A DNA stretch of 64,000 nucleotides, from the NCBI RefSeq assembly GCF_020042665.1, contig NZ_CP083376.1:3818001-3882000 (forward strand), given 5' to 3'. Source of the stretch: Pseudoxanthomonas sp. X-1. GTDB lineage: Bacteria; Pseudomonadota; Gammaproteobacteria; Xanthomonadales; Xanthomonadaceae. Under the pieces are notes generated by a model, which was given only the letters and a program-made list of their open reading frames with translations, was not told where the DNA came from and did no database searches. The translations under genes and the position numbers were made by a program. Numbering within the stretch: position 1 is the stretch's first letter; every line of letters begins with the position of its first letter. Of this stretch, positions 56,721-64,000 are shown piece by piece.

Positions 56721-58042
56721 AGCACTCGCTCGCCGGCCGCCTGCTGCTGTGGCTGATCCCGCTGGGCGTGGCGGCCATCGCGTTGCCGCTGACGCTGCGG
56801 CGGTGGCTCGACGACGACTGGCTGGTGGGCATGATCAGCGCCGCGATCCTGCTGCCGCTGGCGGCGTGGATGCTGCACCAGGCGCTGGCGCCGGTGCAGT
56901 CGCTGTTCCGCGCGCTGTCCGGCTCGGTCAACAGCTATCGCGACGGGGAGTTCAACTTCGGCATCCACTGGCAGGGCCACGACGAACTGGCCGGCCTGGT
57001 GACCTCGCACGAGGAACTGGGCCAGGTGCTGCGCAGCCAGCGCCAGGGTCTGGCCCAGCGCGAGCTGCTGCTGGACAGCATGGTCCAGCACTCGCCGGTG
57101 GCGATGCTGCTGCTGGCGCCCGGCGGCGATGGCGGCCTGCGCGTGGTGTTCGCAAACCTGGCCGCGCGCACGCTGCTCTACGGTGGCCGCCGCATGGAAG
57201 GCCAGCCGTTCGATCCGCTGCTGCAGCAGGCCCAGCCCGAGCTGGTCGAGGCCCTGCAGCGCGGCGGCGACAGCCTCTTCGCCGTGCCGGCCGACGAGGA
57301 AGGCGGCGAGGAGCAGATCTATCACCTGGCGCGGCGCCGCTTCCAGCTCAATGGCCGCCAGCAGGAGCTGCTGCAGCTCTGGCGCCTGACCACCGAACTG
57401 CGCCGCCAGGAAGTGCAGACCTGGAAGAAGGTCATCCGCGTGATCAGCCACGAGCTCAACAATTCGCTGGCGCCGGTGGCCTCGCTGGCGCACTCGGGCG
57501 GCGAACTGGTGCGGCGGGGACGCCACGACCAGCTCGAACACGTGTTCGCCACCATCGAGGAGCGCGCGCGGCATCTGGAGGAGTTCATCCGCGGCTATGC
57601 GCGCTTCGCCAAGCTGCCGCAGCCGCAGAAGCAGCCGGTCGAGTGGGCGGCCTTCCTGCGCGGGCTGCAGCAGCAGATCGGCTTCACCATCGAGGGCCAC
57701 GCCCAGGACACGCACAGCAGGATCGACCCGGCGCAGTTCGGCCAGGCCCTGCTCAACCTGGTCAAGAACGCGCACGAGTCCGGCGGCGATCCGGCGCAGG
57801 TCACCGTGCGCGTGCTGCCGCTGGGCGGCCAGGTGCGCGTGGAAGTGCTGGACCGCGGCAGCGGCATGAACGAGGCCGTGCTGCAGAACGCGCTGGTACC
57901 GTTCTACTCGACCAAGCGCAACGGCACCGGCCTGGGCCTGGCGCTGACCCGCGAGATCATCGAGGCCCACGACGGCCGCATCGCCCTGCACAACCGCGAG
58001 GGCGGCGGCCTGTGCGTGACCCTGCACCTGCCCACCACCTGA
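56717..58042 (+). CDS. Membrane histidine kinase (NtrY/NtrB-like)
   Basis: 441 residues. Two membrane helices (about 7-26 and 36-54) joined by only about ten residues, so there is almost no periplasmic sensor. Then a HAMP-like linker, a PAS-like domain (about 115-215), dimerisation H-box VISHELNNSLAPVASLAHSG with H245, N-box LLNLVKNAHESGG, DRGSGM (G1) and GTGLGLALTREIIEAHDG (G2). Phosphorylates the adjacent sigma-54 regulator. The topology resembles intramembrane-sensing kinases that monitor transporters rather than free ligands. Confidence 0.92.
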   Translation: MKHSLAGRLLLWLIPLGVAAIALPLTLRRWLDDDWLVGMISAAILLPLAAWMLHQALAPVQSLFRALSGSVNSYRDGEFNFGIHWQGHDELAGLVTSHEELGQVLRSQRQGLAQRELLLDSMVQHSPVAMLLLAPGGDGGLRVVFANLAARTLLYGGRRMEGQPFDPLLQQAQPELVEALQRGGDSLFAVPADEEGGEEQIYHLARRRFQLNGRQQELLQLWRLTTELRRQEVQTWKKVIRVISHELNNSLAPVASLAHSGGELVRRGRHDQLEHVFATIEERARHLEEFIRGYARFAKLPQPQKQPVEWAAFLRGLQQQIGFTIEGHAQDTHSRIDPAQFGQALLNLVKNAHESGGDPAQVTVRVLPLGGQVRVEVLDRGSGMNEAVLQNALVPFYSTKRNGTGLGLALTREIIEAHDGRIALHNREGGGLCVTLHLPTT

Positions 58043-58068
58043 TCGGCGGGATGTGCGGCCGGATCGGT

Positions 58069-58122
58069 GTGGGAGCCGCCATGGCGGCGATGAGGCTTTA
58101 CCGATAAAGCCCAATCGCCGCC
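58069..58122. repeat. Long palindromic intergenic repeat, copy 3 (degenerate)
   Basis: Left arm GTGGGAGCCGCCATGGCGGC and loop like copy 1, but the right arm is intact only for TCGCCGCC before diverging. It lies between the convergent kinase and RidA-like genes. Confidence 0.85.
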
Positions 58123-58163
58123 CTGGGTCGAAAGGGCCGCAACGGCGACTCCTGCCTAGACCC

Positions 58164-58640
<477 letters not shown>

Positions 58641-58841
58641 GGAGCGGATTCCAGGCAGGAGAGCGGAAGATGCGGACGCAGGCGCCGCGTGATGGCCCCT
58701 GCTCTCGCACCGCGTTGCGCGCAACGCCTCCCCTTGAGCGCCCAGCGAACTTACCCGCCTTGCCCGCGCAGGACCAGTGCCGCCCGGGGCGAGCAGCGCG
58801 TGGGAAGCGTGGGGAGTGATGACGGCCGCCGGCTCGGCCGC

Positions 58842-59363
58842 TCAGCCGGCGGGCAGCGGACAGCGCATCGCCACCCGTAGAGGCATCGGGAAGCCGAGCG
58901 CGGCCTCCTGCCGCAGCGTCGCGCGCAGCTGCGGCCCCCACTGCGCGGGCGGCAGCTCGACGAAGCCTTCGCTGGCGTAGAAGGGCGCATTCCACGGCAC
59001 GTCACGCAGCGTGGTCAGCAGCATGCACGGAAAGCCGGCCGCCGTCGCAGCAGCGCGCGCGTGCCGCAGCAGCGCGCGACCGTGGCCACGGCGCGCATGG
59101 CACGGGTCCACGTCCATCTGCTGCACGTGGAAGCCCTCGTCCAGCCGCCCGCCGAGCAGGTAACCGGCGCAGGCGCCCTCCTCGTCCAGCGCCACCCAGA
59201 GCTGACCGCGCGCGAGCCCGTCGCGCAGGACGTCCAGATCCAGCGCGTGCGCCGCGAACACGGCCTGCGCCACATGCCCCTCCAGCAGCGCACCGGCGCG
59301 GCGTTCGATCTCGGGCAGCAGCGCCAGCTCCTGCGCGCGCGCCGCGCGGACGCAGCTGGCCAC
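58842..59363 (-). CDS. GNAT-family N-acetyltransferase
   Basis: 173 residues from a GTG 3 bp after the glmU stop. Acetyl-CoA fold: beta strand VQQMDVDPCHARRGHGRALL with the R-x-x-G-x-G-like CoA loop, then AAAAGF and the C-terminal NAPFYASEGFVEL motif. Likely acetylates an amine or N-terminus; substrate not predictable. Translationally close to glmU but of unrelated function. Confidence 0.82.
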   Translation of the reverse strand: MASCVRAARAQELALLPEIERRAGALLEGHVAQAVFAAHALDLDVLRDGLARGQLWVALDEEGACAGYLLGGRLDEGFHVQQMDVDPCHARRGHGRALLRHARAAATAAGFPCMLLTTLRDVPWNAPFYASEGFVELPPAQWGPQLRATLRQEAALGFPMPLRVAMRCPLPAG

Positions 59364-59366
59364 GGC

Positions 59367-60734
59367 TTACTTGCGCTTGACCGGGCGCGTCCAGCCTTCG
59401 AGCGTCTGCTGGCGGGCGCGGGCGAGGGTCAGCTCGCCGGCCGGCGCATCGCGGGTGATGACCGAGCCGGCGCCCAGCGTGGCGCCATCGCCGATGGAGA
59501 TCGGCGCCACCAGCGCGCTGTTGCTGCCGACGAACACGTTGTCGCCGATGGTGGTGGTGAACTTGTTCACCCCGTCGTAGTTGCAGGTGATGACGCCCGC
59601 GCCGACGTTGGTGCGGCTGCCGATGACCGTATCGCCCAGGTAGCTGAGGTGGTTGGCCTTGGTCCCCACGCCCAGCACGGCATTCTTGGTCTCCACGAAG
59701 TTGCCGACATGGACACCGTCGGCCAGCACCGTGCCCGGCCGCAGCCGCGCGAACGGACCGATCTGCACCGCGCCCTCGGTGGTCACGCCTTCGAGATCGC
59801 AATGCGCACGCACCTCGGTGCCCGGACCGAGCTTGACGTTCTTCAGCCGCACGAACGGGCCGATCTGCACGCCATCGCCCAGTTCGACCTCGCCTTCCAG
59901 CACCACGTCCACGTCGATCTGCACGTCCAGGCCCACGCGCACGGTGCCGCGCTGGTCCACGCGCGCCGGATCGAGCAGCCGCGCGCCGGCCAGGCACAGG
60001 GCCTTGGCCTGGCGCATCTGCCAGGTGCGCTCCAGCTGCGCGAGCTGCCACGGGTCGTTGGCGCCCTCGGCCTCCAGCGGGTCGGACACCAGCACCATCT
60101 CGGCCGGAGTGAACTCGGCCGCGGCCATGCCGAAGATGTCGGTGAGGTAGTACTCGCCCTGCGCGTTGTCGTTGGACAGCTGCGCCAGCCAGCGGTGCAG
60201 CGCGGTCGATTCGGCGGTGACGATGCCGGTGTTGATGGTGCGGATGCGGCGCTGCTCGTCGTCGGCGTCCTTGTGCTCGACGATGGCGCCGACCTTGCCG
60301 TTGGCGTCGCGCACGATGCGGCCATAGCCGCTCGGATCGTCCGGCTCGGCCACGAGCACCGCCAGGCGTCCCGGCGCGTGCAGCAGGCGCAGCAGCGTCT
60401 CGGCGCGGATCAGCGGCACATCGCCGTAGAGCACCAGTACCGTGGCCGCGTCGGGCACCTGCTCCATCGCCTGCTGCACGGCATGGCCGGTGCCCAGGCG
60501 CACGGCCTGTTCGGCCCACTGCAGGTCGGGCTGGTCGGCGAACGCCTCGCGCACCGCCTCGCCACCGTGGCCGTAGACCACGTGGATCGCCTCGGGCTGG
60601 AGCGCGCGCGCGGTGTCGATCACGTGCGCCAGCATCGGCCGCCCCGCGACCGGCTGCAGCACCTTGGGCCGCACCGACCGCATGCGCTTGCCCTCGCCGG
60701 CGGCCAGGATGATCACGTGCAGGGGAAGCGTCAT
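59367..60734 (-). CDS. glmU: Bifunctional UDP-N-acetylglucosamine pyrophosphorylase / glucosamine-1-phosphate acetyltransferase
   Basis: 455 residues, normal length. Pyrophosphorylase domain with [20 protein letters not shown] (GxGTxM-like nucleotide loop), VLYGDVPLI and YGRIVRD; the C-terminal left-handed beta helix shows hexapeptide repeats ([20 protein letters not shown]) and active-site segments [21 protein letters not shown]. Provides UDP-GlcNAc for peptidoglycan and LPS after GlmS and GlmM. In many proteobacteria glmU lies between atpC and glmS; here each neighbour is displaced by plus-strand genes. Confidence 0.97.
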   Translation of the reverse strand: MTLPLHVIILAAGEGKRMRSVRPKVLQPVAGRPMLAHVIDTARALQPEAIHVVYGHGGEAVREAFADQPDLQWAEQAVRLGTGHAVQQAMEQVPDAATVLVLYGDVPLIRAETLLRLLHAPGRLAVLVAEPDDPSGYGRIVRDANGKVGAIVEHKDADDEQRRIRTINTGIVTAESTALHRWLAQLSNDNAQGEYYLTDIFGMAAAEFTPAEMVLVSDPLEAEGANDPWQLAQLERTWQMRQAKALCLAGARLLDPARVDQRGTVRVGLDVQIDVDVVLEGEVELGDGVQIGPFVRLKNVKLGPGTEVRAHCDLEGVTTEGAVQIGPFARLRPGTVLADGVHVGNFVETKNAVLGVGTKANHLSYLGDTVIGSRTNVGAGVITCNYDGVNKFTTTIGDNVFVGSNSALVAPISIGDGATLGAGSVITRDAPAGELTLARARQQTLEGWTRPVKRK

Positions 60735-60823
60735 GGGAGTCCCTTACGCCCGCCACGGGGCTTTCAAACAGCCTGTTAGCATAGCCGAGCGCCTCGCGCG
60801 CCCCACAAGGACATCTGCGATAC

Positions 60824-62815
60824 GTGAACAGGAAGATCGAAAGCGCACTGGTCTGGCTTGGACCCGTGCTGCTGTTGTTGGGCTTCTGCCTGCATCACCT
60901 CTGGACGCAATGGCCTTCGGGCCGCTTCGCTGAACTGGTCGCCATCGCCCTGGCCGCGCTGGGCTTGGCCAAACTGCTGCAGCGCCTGGCCGGTGGATCG
61001 TTGGCCACCTGGCTGGCGGCGATCTGGTGCCTGGCCCTGCTGTTGTTCGCCGGTCCAATCCCTGTCCTGGCAACGGCGCTGTTCTTCCTCTCGCTGGCGG
61101 CGCTGGGTGGGTTGCTGTGTCCCTCACAGCCACTGCCGCTGCAGGTCCTGCTGGGCGCGCTGATGTCAGCCGGGATGATCGGCTGGCTGCTGCCGCTCCC
61201 CCTCCACTCTGGCTGGAGCTATGGCGTCCTGTGTGCCGGCCTGATCGTTTGGCGGCGCAAGCACCTGCGCATCCAGCTACGCACAACCGCCGCGGCATGG
61301 ACCGCGGCGGTCGCGGCCTCTCCCGGCAGCGCGGCCTTCGGGATCGTGGCGCTCGGCCTGGCCACGACTCCGGCCTGGCTGCCAACGCTGCAGTTCGATG
61401 ACCTGGCCTACCACCTGCGCCTGCCGTGGCAGCTGCAGCAGCAGGGCTTCTATGCTGCGGCGCCTGAGCATCAGGTCTGGGCGCTCGCCCCCTGGGCCGC
61501 GGACATCCTGCAGGCGATTCCGCAGCTGATCGCGCATCAGGAGGCCCGCGGGCCCGTCAACGCGGTCTGGATCGTGTTGTTGGGCGGTGGCCTCTGGCGG
61601 ATCGGTGGCAACCTTGGCGTGCCACCGCAGGCGCGCTGGCTGACGGTGGCGCTCGCCGCGAGCTTGCCACTGACCGCGGCATTGGCCGCCAGCATGCAGA
61701 CCGAGTTGTTGACCGCGGCAGCGCTGGTCTGGATGGCGGCCCTGGTGACTCAGCCACGTAGCGCGGGCCTGCGCTTCTGGCTCGCCCTGGCCGTCCTGGC
61801 GGGAGGGCTCGCGGAACTGAAACTGGTCGCCTTGGCCATGGCGGCGGTGATGGTGATCTGGGCATTGGCCCGGCATCGCTGGCCTTCGCCGGCTCGCGGC
61901 CTGATCGCCTTGCTCGTCGGTGCCGCGATCGCCGGCTCCAGTTACACCTACGGGTGGCTGCTGGCCGGAAATCCGCTGCTTCCGCTGTTCAACAGCGTTT
62001 TCAGGTCCCCCTACTTCGCCCATCAGGACTTCAGCGATCCGCGCTGGCAGACCGGCTTCCACCCCGACCTGATCTGGAACCTCACCTTCTCCACCCACGA
62101 GTACCTCGAGGGTTACGACGGCGCGGCAGGCTTCCTGCTGATCGGCCTGTGCGGCGTCTGGCTTGTGGCGCTCCTGCGCAGGGAGACCCGCTCGCTGGCC
62201 TGGGTGGCCACGCTGCTGCTCCTGCTGCCGCTCATCCCCATGCAGTACGTTCGCTATGCGTACCCTGGCATGGTGCTGCTTTGCGTATCGCTCGTCGCCG
62301 CTCTTTTCCTGACACTTCGTGGGCGACCTCCGCTGGTCCTGGTGATCGCGCTGTGCGTGCTCAACATCAGCTTCCAGGCGAACGCCAACTGGATGCTGCG
62401 CAATGGCGCGCTCAAGCAGACCATCAAGACCGCCGGACGGGATCTGCCGCTGATGAAGCGCTACGCACCCCAGCGCGCGCTGGCGGTGTCGATCCGCGAT
62501 GCCGGCGAAGAACAAGGCAACGTGCTGGTCGTTGGCGAAAGCGCGCCGTTCTTCGCAGAGTTCGGAATCTACGGCCGCTCGGTCAGCTGGTACGCCCCCT
62601 CCCTGCACACGCTGGCGGCTGAGGCGAACCGGGACGACACAGGCCTGGCCTGGTCGAAACTCCTGCGCCAGCAGCATGTTCGCCATGTGCTCGTCGACGC
62701 GCCGCCTGCGCCAGCGCTCTCCCACGCGCTACGCCTGCTGGGCGCCACGCGTCGGGAAACGGTCGGCGAAACCGCGTGGTGGTCGATCCCCGCAGCACCA
62801 GAAACAAGCCAATAA
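60824..62815 (+). CDS. Multi-pass membrane protein, probable GT-C glycosyltransferase
   Basis: 663 residues from a GTG. Twelve or so hydrophobic helices through about residue 520, then a soluble C-terminal domain. After about 180 residues a loop has LPTLQFDDLAYHLRLPWQLQ, with an Asp pair placed like the catalytic acid of GT-C enzymes; LLAGNPLLPLFN is also typical. Probably transfers a sugar from a polyprenyl-phosphate donor on the periplasmic face. The GtrA-family gene downstream fits, since GtrA may flip such donors. Divergent from glmU. Confidence 0.65.
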   Translation: MNRKIESALVWLGPVLLLLGFCLHHLWTQWPSGRFAELVAIALAALGLAKLLQRLAGGSLATWLAAIWCLALLLFAGPIPVLATALFFLSLAALGGLLCPSQPLPLQVLLGALMSAGMIGWLLPLPLHSGWSYGVLCAGLIVWRRKHLRIQLRTTAAAWTAAVAASPGSAAFGIVALGLATTPAWLPTLQFDDLAYHLRLPWQLQQQGFYAAAPEHQVWALAPWAADILQAIPQLIAHQEARGPVNAVWIVLLGGGLWRIGGNLGVPPQARWLTVALAASLPLTAALAASMQTELLTAAALVWMAALVTQPRSAGLRFWLALAVLAGGLAELKLVALAMAAVMVIWALARHRWPSPARGLIALLVGAAIAGSSYTYGWLLAGNPLLPLFNSVFRSPYFAHQDFSDPRWQTGFHPDLIWNLTFSTHEYLEGYDGAAGFLLIGLCGVWLVALLRRETRSLAWVATLLLLLPLIPMQYVRYAYPGMVLLCVSLVAALFLTLRGRPPLVLVIALCVLNISFQANANWMLRNGALKQTIKTAGRDLPLMKRYAPQRALAVSIRDAGEEQGNVLVVGESAPFFAEFGIYGRSVSWYAPSLHTLAAEANRDDTGLAWSKLLRQQHVRHVLVDAPPAPALSHALRLLGATRRETVGETAWWSIPAAPETSQ

Positions 62816-62942
62816 GCGACAGGGCCAGCCATCGTCTCCGCGACCACCAAAGGTCGAAGCGCACGCCCCACGCCCGGTGATGCGAGCGGACGAGGGGTTT
62901 CTCCCTGGCTATCATGGCGGCCCCACTCCACACTCCAGGCCC

Positions 62943-63329
62943 GTGTCACTTCTTCGTCAAGGCGGTAGCTACGTCGTGGTCGGGCTGGCCCAGCTCATCC
63001 TGGACTGGAGCGTCTTCGTCGCGCTGAGCGCGTTCGGCCTGCCGGCGGTGCCGGCCAACCTGGCCGGGCGTGTGGCGGGCGCGATGCTGGGGTTCTGGCT
63101 CAACGGGCGCTACACCTTCGCCTCGCGCGAGGGCGGGGCGCGGCTGGGATGGTCGCGGTTCGCGCGCTTTCTGGCGGTGTGGATCCCCGCCACGGTGCTC
63201 AGCACCTGGCTGATCGTGCTGGTGGAGCAGCGCCTGGGACTGCAGCTGGCGTGGTTGGCCAAGCCGCTGGTGGAAGGCGTGCTGGCCGTGCTGACCTTCG
63301 CCGCCAGCCGCTATGTGATCTATCGCTGA
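62943..63329 (+). CDS. GtrA-family membrane protein
   Basis: 128 residues from a GTG (SLLRQGGSYVVVGLAQLILD); an upstream ATG at 62880 is possible but adds an unusual tail. Four membrane helices with family motifs WSVFVALSAFGLPAVPANLA and LGFWLNGRYTFASREGGARL, ending FAASRYVIYR. GtrA proteins are thought to flip polyprenyl-phosphate sugars for periplasmic glycosylation. Follows the GT-C-like gene after 127 bp. Confidence 0.87.
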   Translation: MSLLRQGGSYVVVGLAQLILDWSVFVALSAFGLPAVPANLAGRVAGAMLGFWLNGRYTFASREGGARLGWSRFARFLAVWIPATVLSTWLIVLVEQRLGLQLAWLAKPLVEGVLAVLTFAASRYVIYR

Positions 63330-63340
63330 AGCCGCGTCGC

Positions 63341-63450
63341 TTGGTTGGAGCTGGCGTGGCTGACCGAGCCGCTGAGCCGCTAAGCCGCTGATGGAAGGTG
63401 GCTGGCGATGCTGACCTCCACCGCTAGTTGCTCGCTGAAGAGCGTCGCTT
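63341..63450 (+). pseudogene. Decayed tandem copy of the gtrA 3' end
   Basis: Bases 63341-63440 realign with the end of the gtrA gene (63238-63331): GAGCTGGCGTGGCTGACCGA against CAGCTGGCGTGGTTGGCCAA, then GCCGCTG, TGGAAGG, GCTGAC and CGCTGAAG in the same order, with small insertions and deletions. The following GAGCGTCGCTT repeats GCCGCGTCGCTT after the real stop. Frames are broken, so it is non-coding. Confidence 0.7.
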
Positions 63451-63453
63451 CAG

Positions 63454-63535
63454 GTGGAAGCCGCCATGGCGATGATGAGGCCTTCCCTGAAAACTTTCCC
63501 GGGTAAAGCCCCATCATCGCCATGGCGGCTCCCAC
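63454..63535. repeat. Long palindromic intergenic repeat, copy 4
   Basis: Left arm from 63454 (GTGGAAGCCGCCATGGCGAT) and right arm 63512-63535 (CATCATCGCCATGGCGGCTC...CAC) around a loop longer than in copies 1 to 3. Same family by arm sequence. Confidence 0.88.
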
Positions 63536-63563
63536 CAAACGTGGGCAGCCCCGCTCCCACAAC

Positions 63564-63593
63564 GCGAAACGCCGGCTTGCGCCGGCGTTTCGC
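63564..63593. terminator. Hairpin between convergent gtrA and atp operons
   Basis: Perfect 13-bp stem (GCGAAACGCCGGC at 63564-63576 and its complement at 63581-63593) with a TTGC loop. Downstream U-tracts are short on both strands, so it may serve as a bidirectional or weak terminator for atpC and the gtrA transcript. Confidence 0.6.
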
Positions 63594-63631
63594 ATTTCGC
63601 GTCTGCGGCCCAGGCCGGGCCGCCCGAGCGC

Positions 63632-64000
63632 TCAGTGCTTGAGCGTCTTGCGCAGGCGCTCGAGGGCCTGCAGCTGGACCACCGCTTCCATCAGCTTGCG
63701 CTGGGCCTCGGCCAGGTCCTCGGTCTCGCCGCGGTTGGCCAGCACGCGCTCGGCCTCGTCCTTGGCCGCCTTGACCGCGGCCTCGTCGATGTCCTGCGCG
63801 CGGATGGCGGTATCGGCCAGCACGGTCACCACCTGCGGCTGGACCTCCAGGATCCCGCCGGAAATGGCGAAGTCCAGCTGCTCGCCCGACGGCGTGGTCA
63901 CCACGACCTTGCCCGCCTTCAGGCGCGTGATCAGCGGCGCGTGCTTGGGCGCGATGCCCAGCTCGCCCAGCTCACCGGTGGCGACCACCAGGGTGGCTTC
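63632..64000 (-). CDS. atpC: ATP synthase epsilon subunit, 5' end outside window
   Basis: 122 codons plus stop are visible; the frame is open to the right edge, so the first residues are missing. Beta-sandwich segment [20 protein letters not shown] and [19 protein letters not shown], then the helical hairpin ([20 protein letters not shown]). It is the F1 central-stalk subunit that couples rotation and regulates ATPase activity. Last gene of the atp operon, which would continue outside the window. Confidence 0.95.
   Translation of the reverse strand, partial: EATLVVATGELGELGIAPKHAPLITRLKAGKVVVTTPSGEQLDFAISGGILEVQPQVVTVLADTAIRAQDIDEAAVKAAKDEAERVLANRGETEDLAEAQRKLMEAVVQLQALERLRKTLKH

Larger units (their letters stand above)
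63330..63631. other. Intergenic region between gtrA and atpC
   Basis: 302 bp between convergent genes, with no intact gene. In order it holds the gtrA remnant, palindromic repeat copy 4 and a 13-bp-stem hairpin. Confidence 0.8.

Overview
The window is high-GC proteobacterial chromosome, most likely from the family Xanthomonadaceae (Xanthomonas, Stenotrophomonas, Pseudoxanthomonas, Luteimonas and Lysobacter group). The reasons are a Clp-type CRP homologue beside speD, a surface-polysaccharide locus abutting metB as in Xanthomonas, pilU, heptanucleotide intergenic repeats, and housekeeping neighbourhoods typical of this family. Genus cannot be fixed from sequence reading alone. No phage, insertion sequence or CRISPR array was seen.

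Positions 1-7252 (minus strand) are the metB-proximal end of an ABC-transporter-dependent O-antigen or polysaccharide locus. Gene order of transcription is glycosyltransferase, wzm, wzt (with a C-terminal sugar-binding domain), an FkbM-type methyltransferase carrying seven 39-residue coiled-coil repeats, and a two-domain glycosyltransferase cut by the window edge. Most junctions are ATGA overlaps. Base composition is visibly lower in GC than in the following metB and cystathionine beta-synthase genes (7278-9928).

Positions 10118-35599 are mostly housekeeping genes. They include a YdcH-like protein, a DUF4398/OmpA-like envelope pair, pilU, maiA and a fumarylacetoacetase, a 2OG-Fe dioxygenase, tRNA-Gln(CUG), rplM-rpsI, coq7, a SugE-type SMR transporter, speD, clp and a GH5 glucanase. 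A trp cluster follows (trpE, threonine aldolase, SIMPL protein, trpG, trpD, an ABM-domain gene, trpC, HAD phosphatase). After it come a putative Fur-controlled DUF3649-PepSY-DUF3325 operon, a GAF-PAS-PAS-GGDEF protein and glmS.

Positions 35831-58042 (plus strand) hold the most unusual system. A sigma-54 promoter with two tandem 14-bp palindromic upstream sites precedes a HlyD/MacA-like adaptor and one MacB/LolD-like ATPase. Then come twelve FtsX/MacB-type permeases in six strictly alternating A/B pairs, three small exported proteins (one with a PDZ domain), and an NtrC-family sigma-54 activator with a histidine kinase that has almost no periplasmic loop. The array sits between glmS and glmU, which in many proteobacteria are adjacent. 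I read it as a self-regulated envelope ABC exporter in which many permease heterodimers may share one ATPase and one adaptor. Its substrate is unknown.

Positions 58164-64000 return to a minus-strand backbone (exported RidA-like protein, GNAT acetyltransferase, glmU, atpC). It is interrupted by a plus-strand GT-C-like membrane protein and a GtrA protein followed by a decayed partial duplication. Four related long palindromes lie in intergenic spaces through the window.
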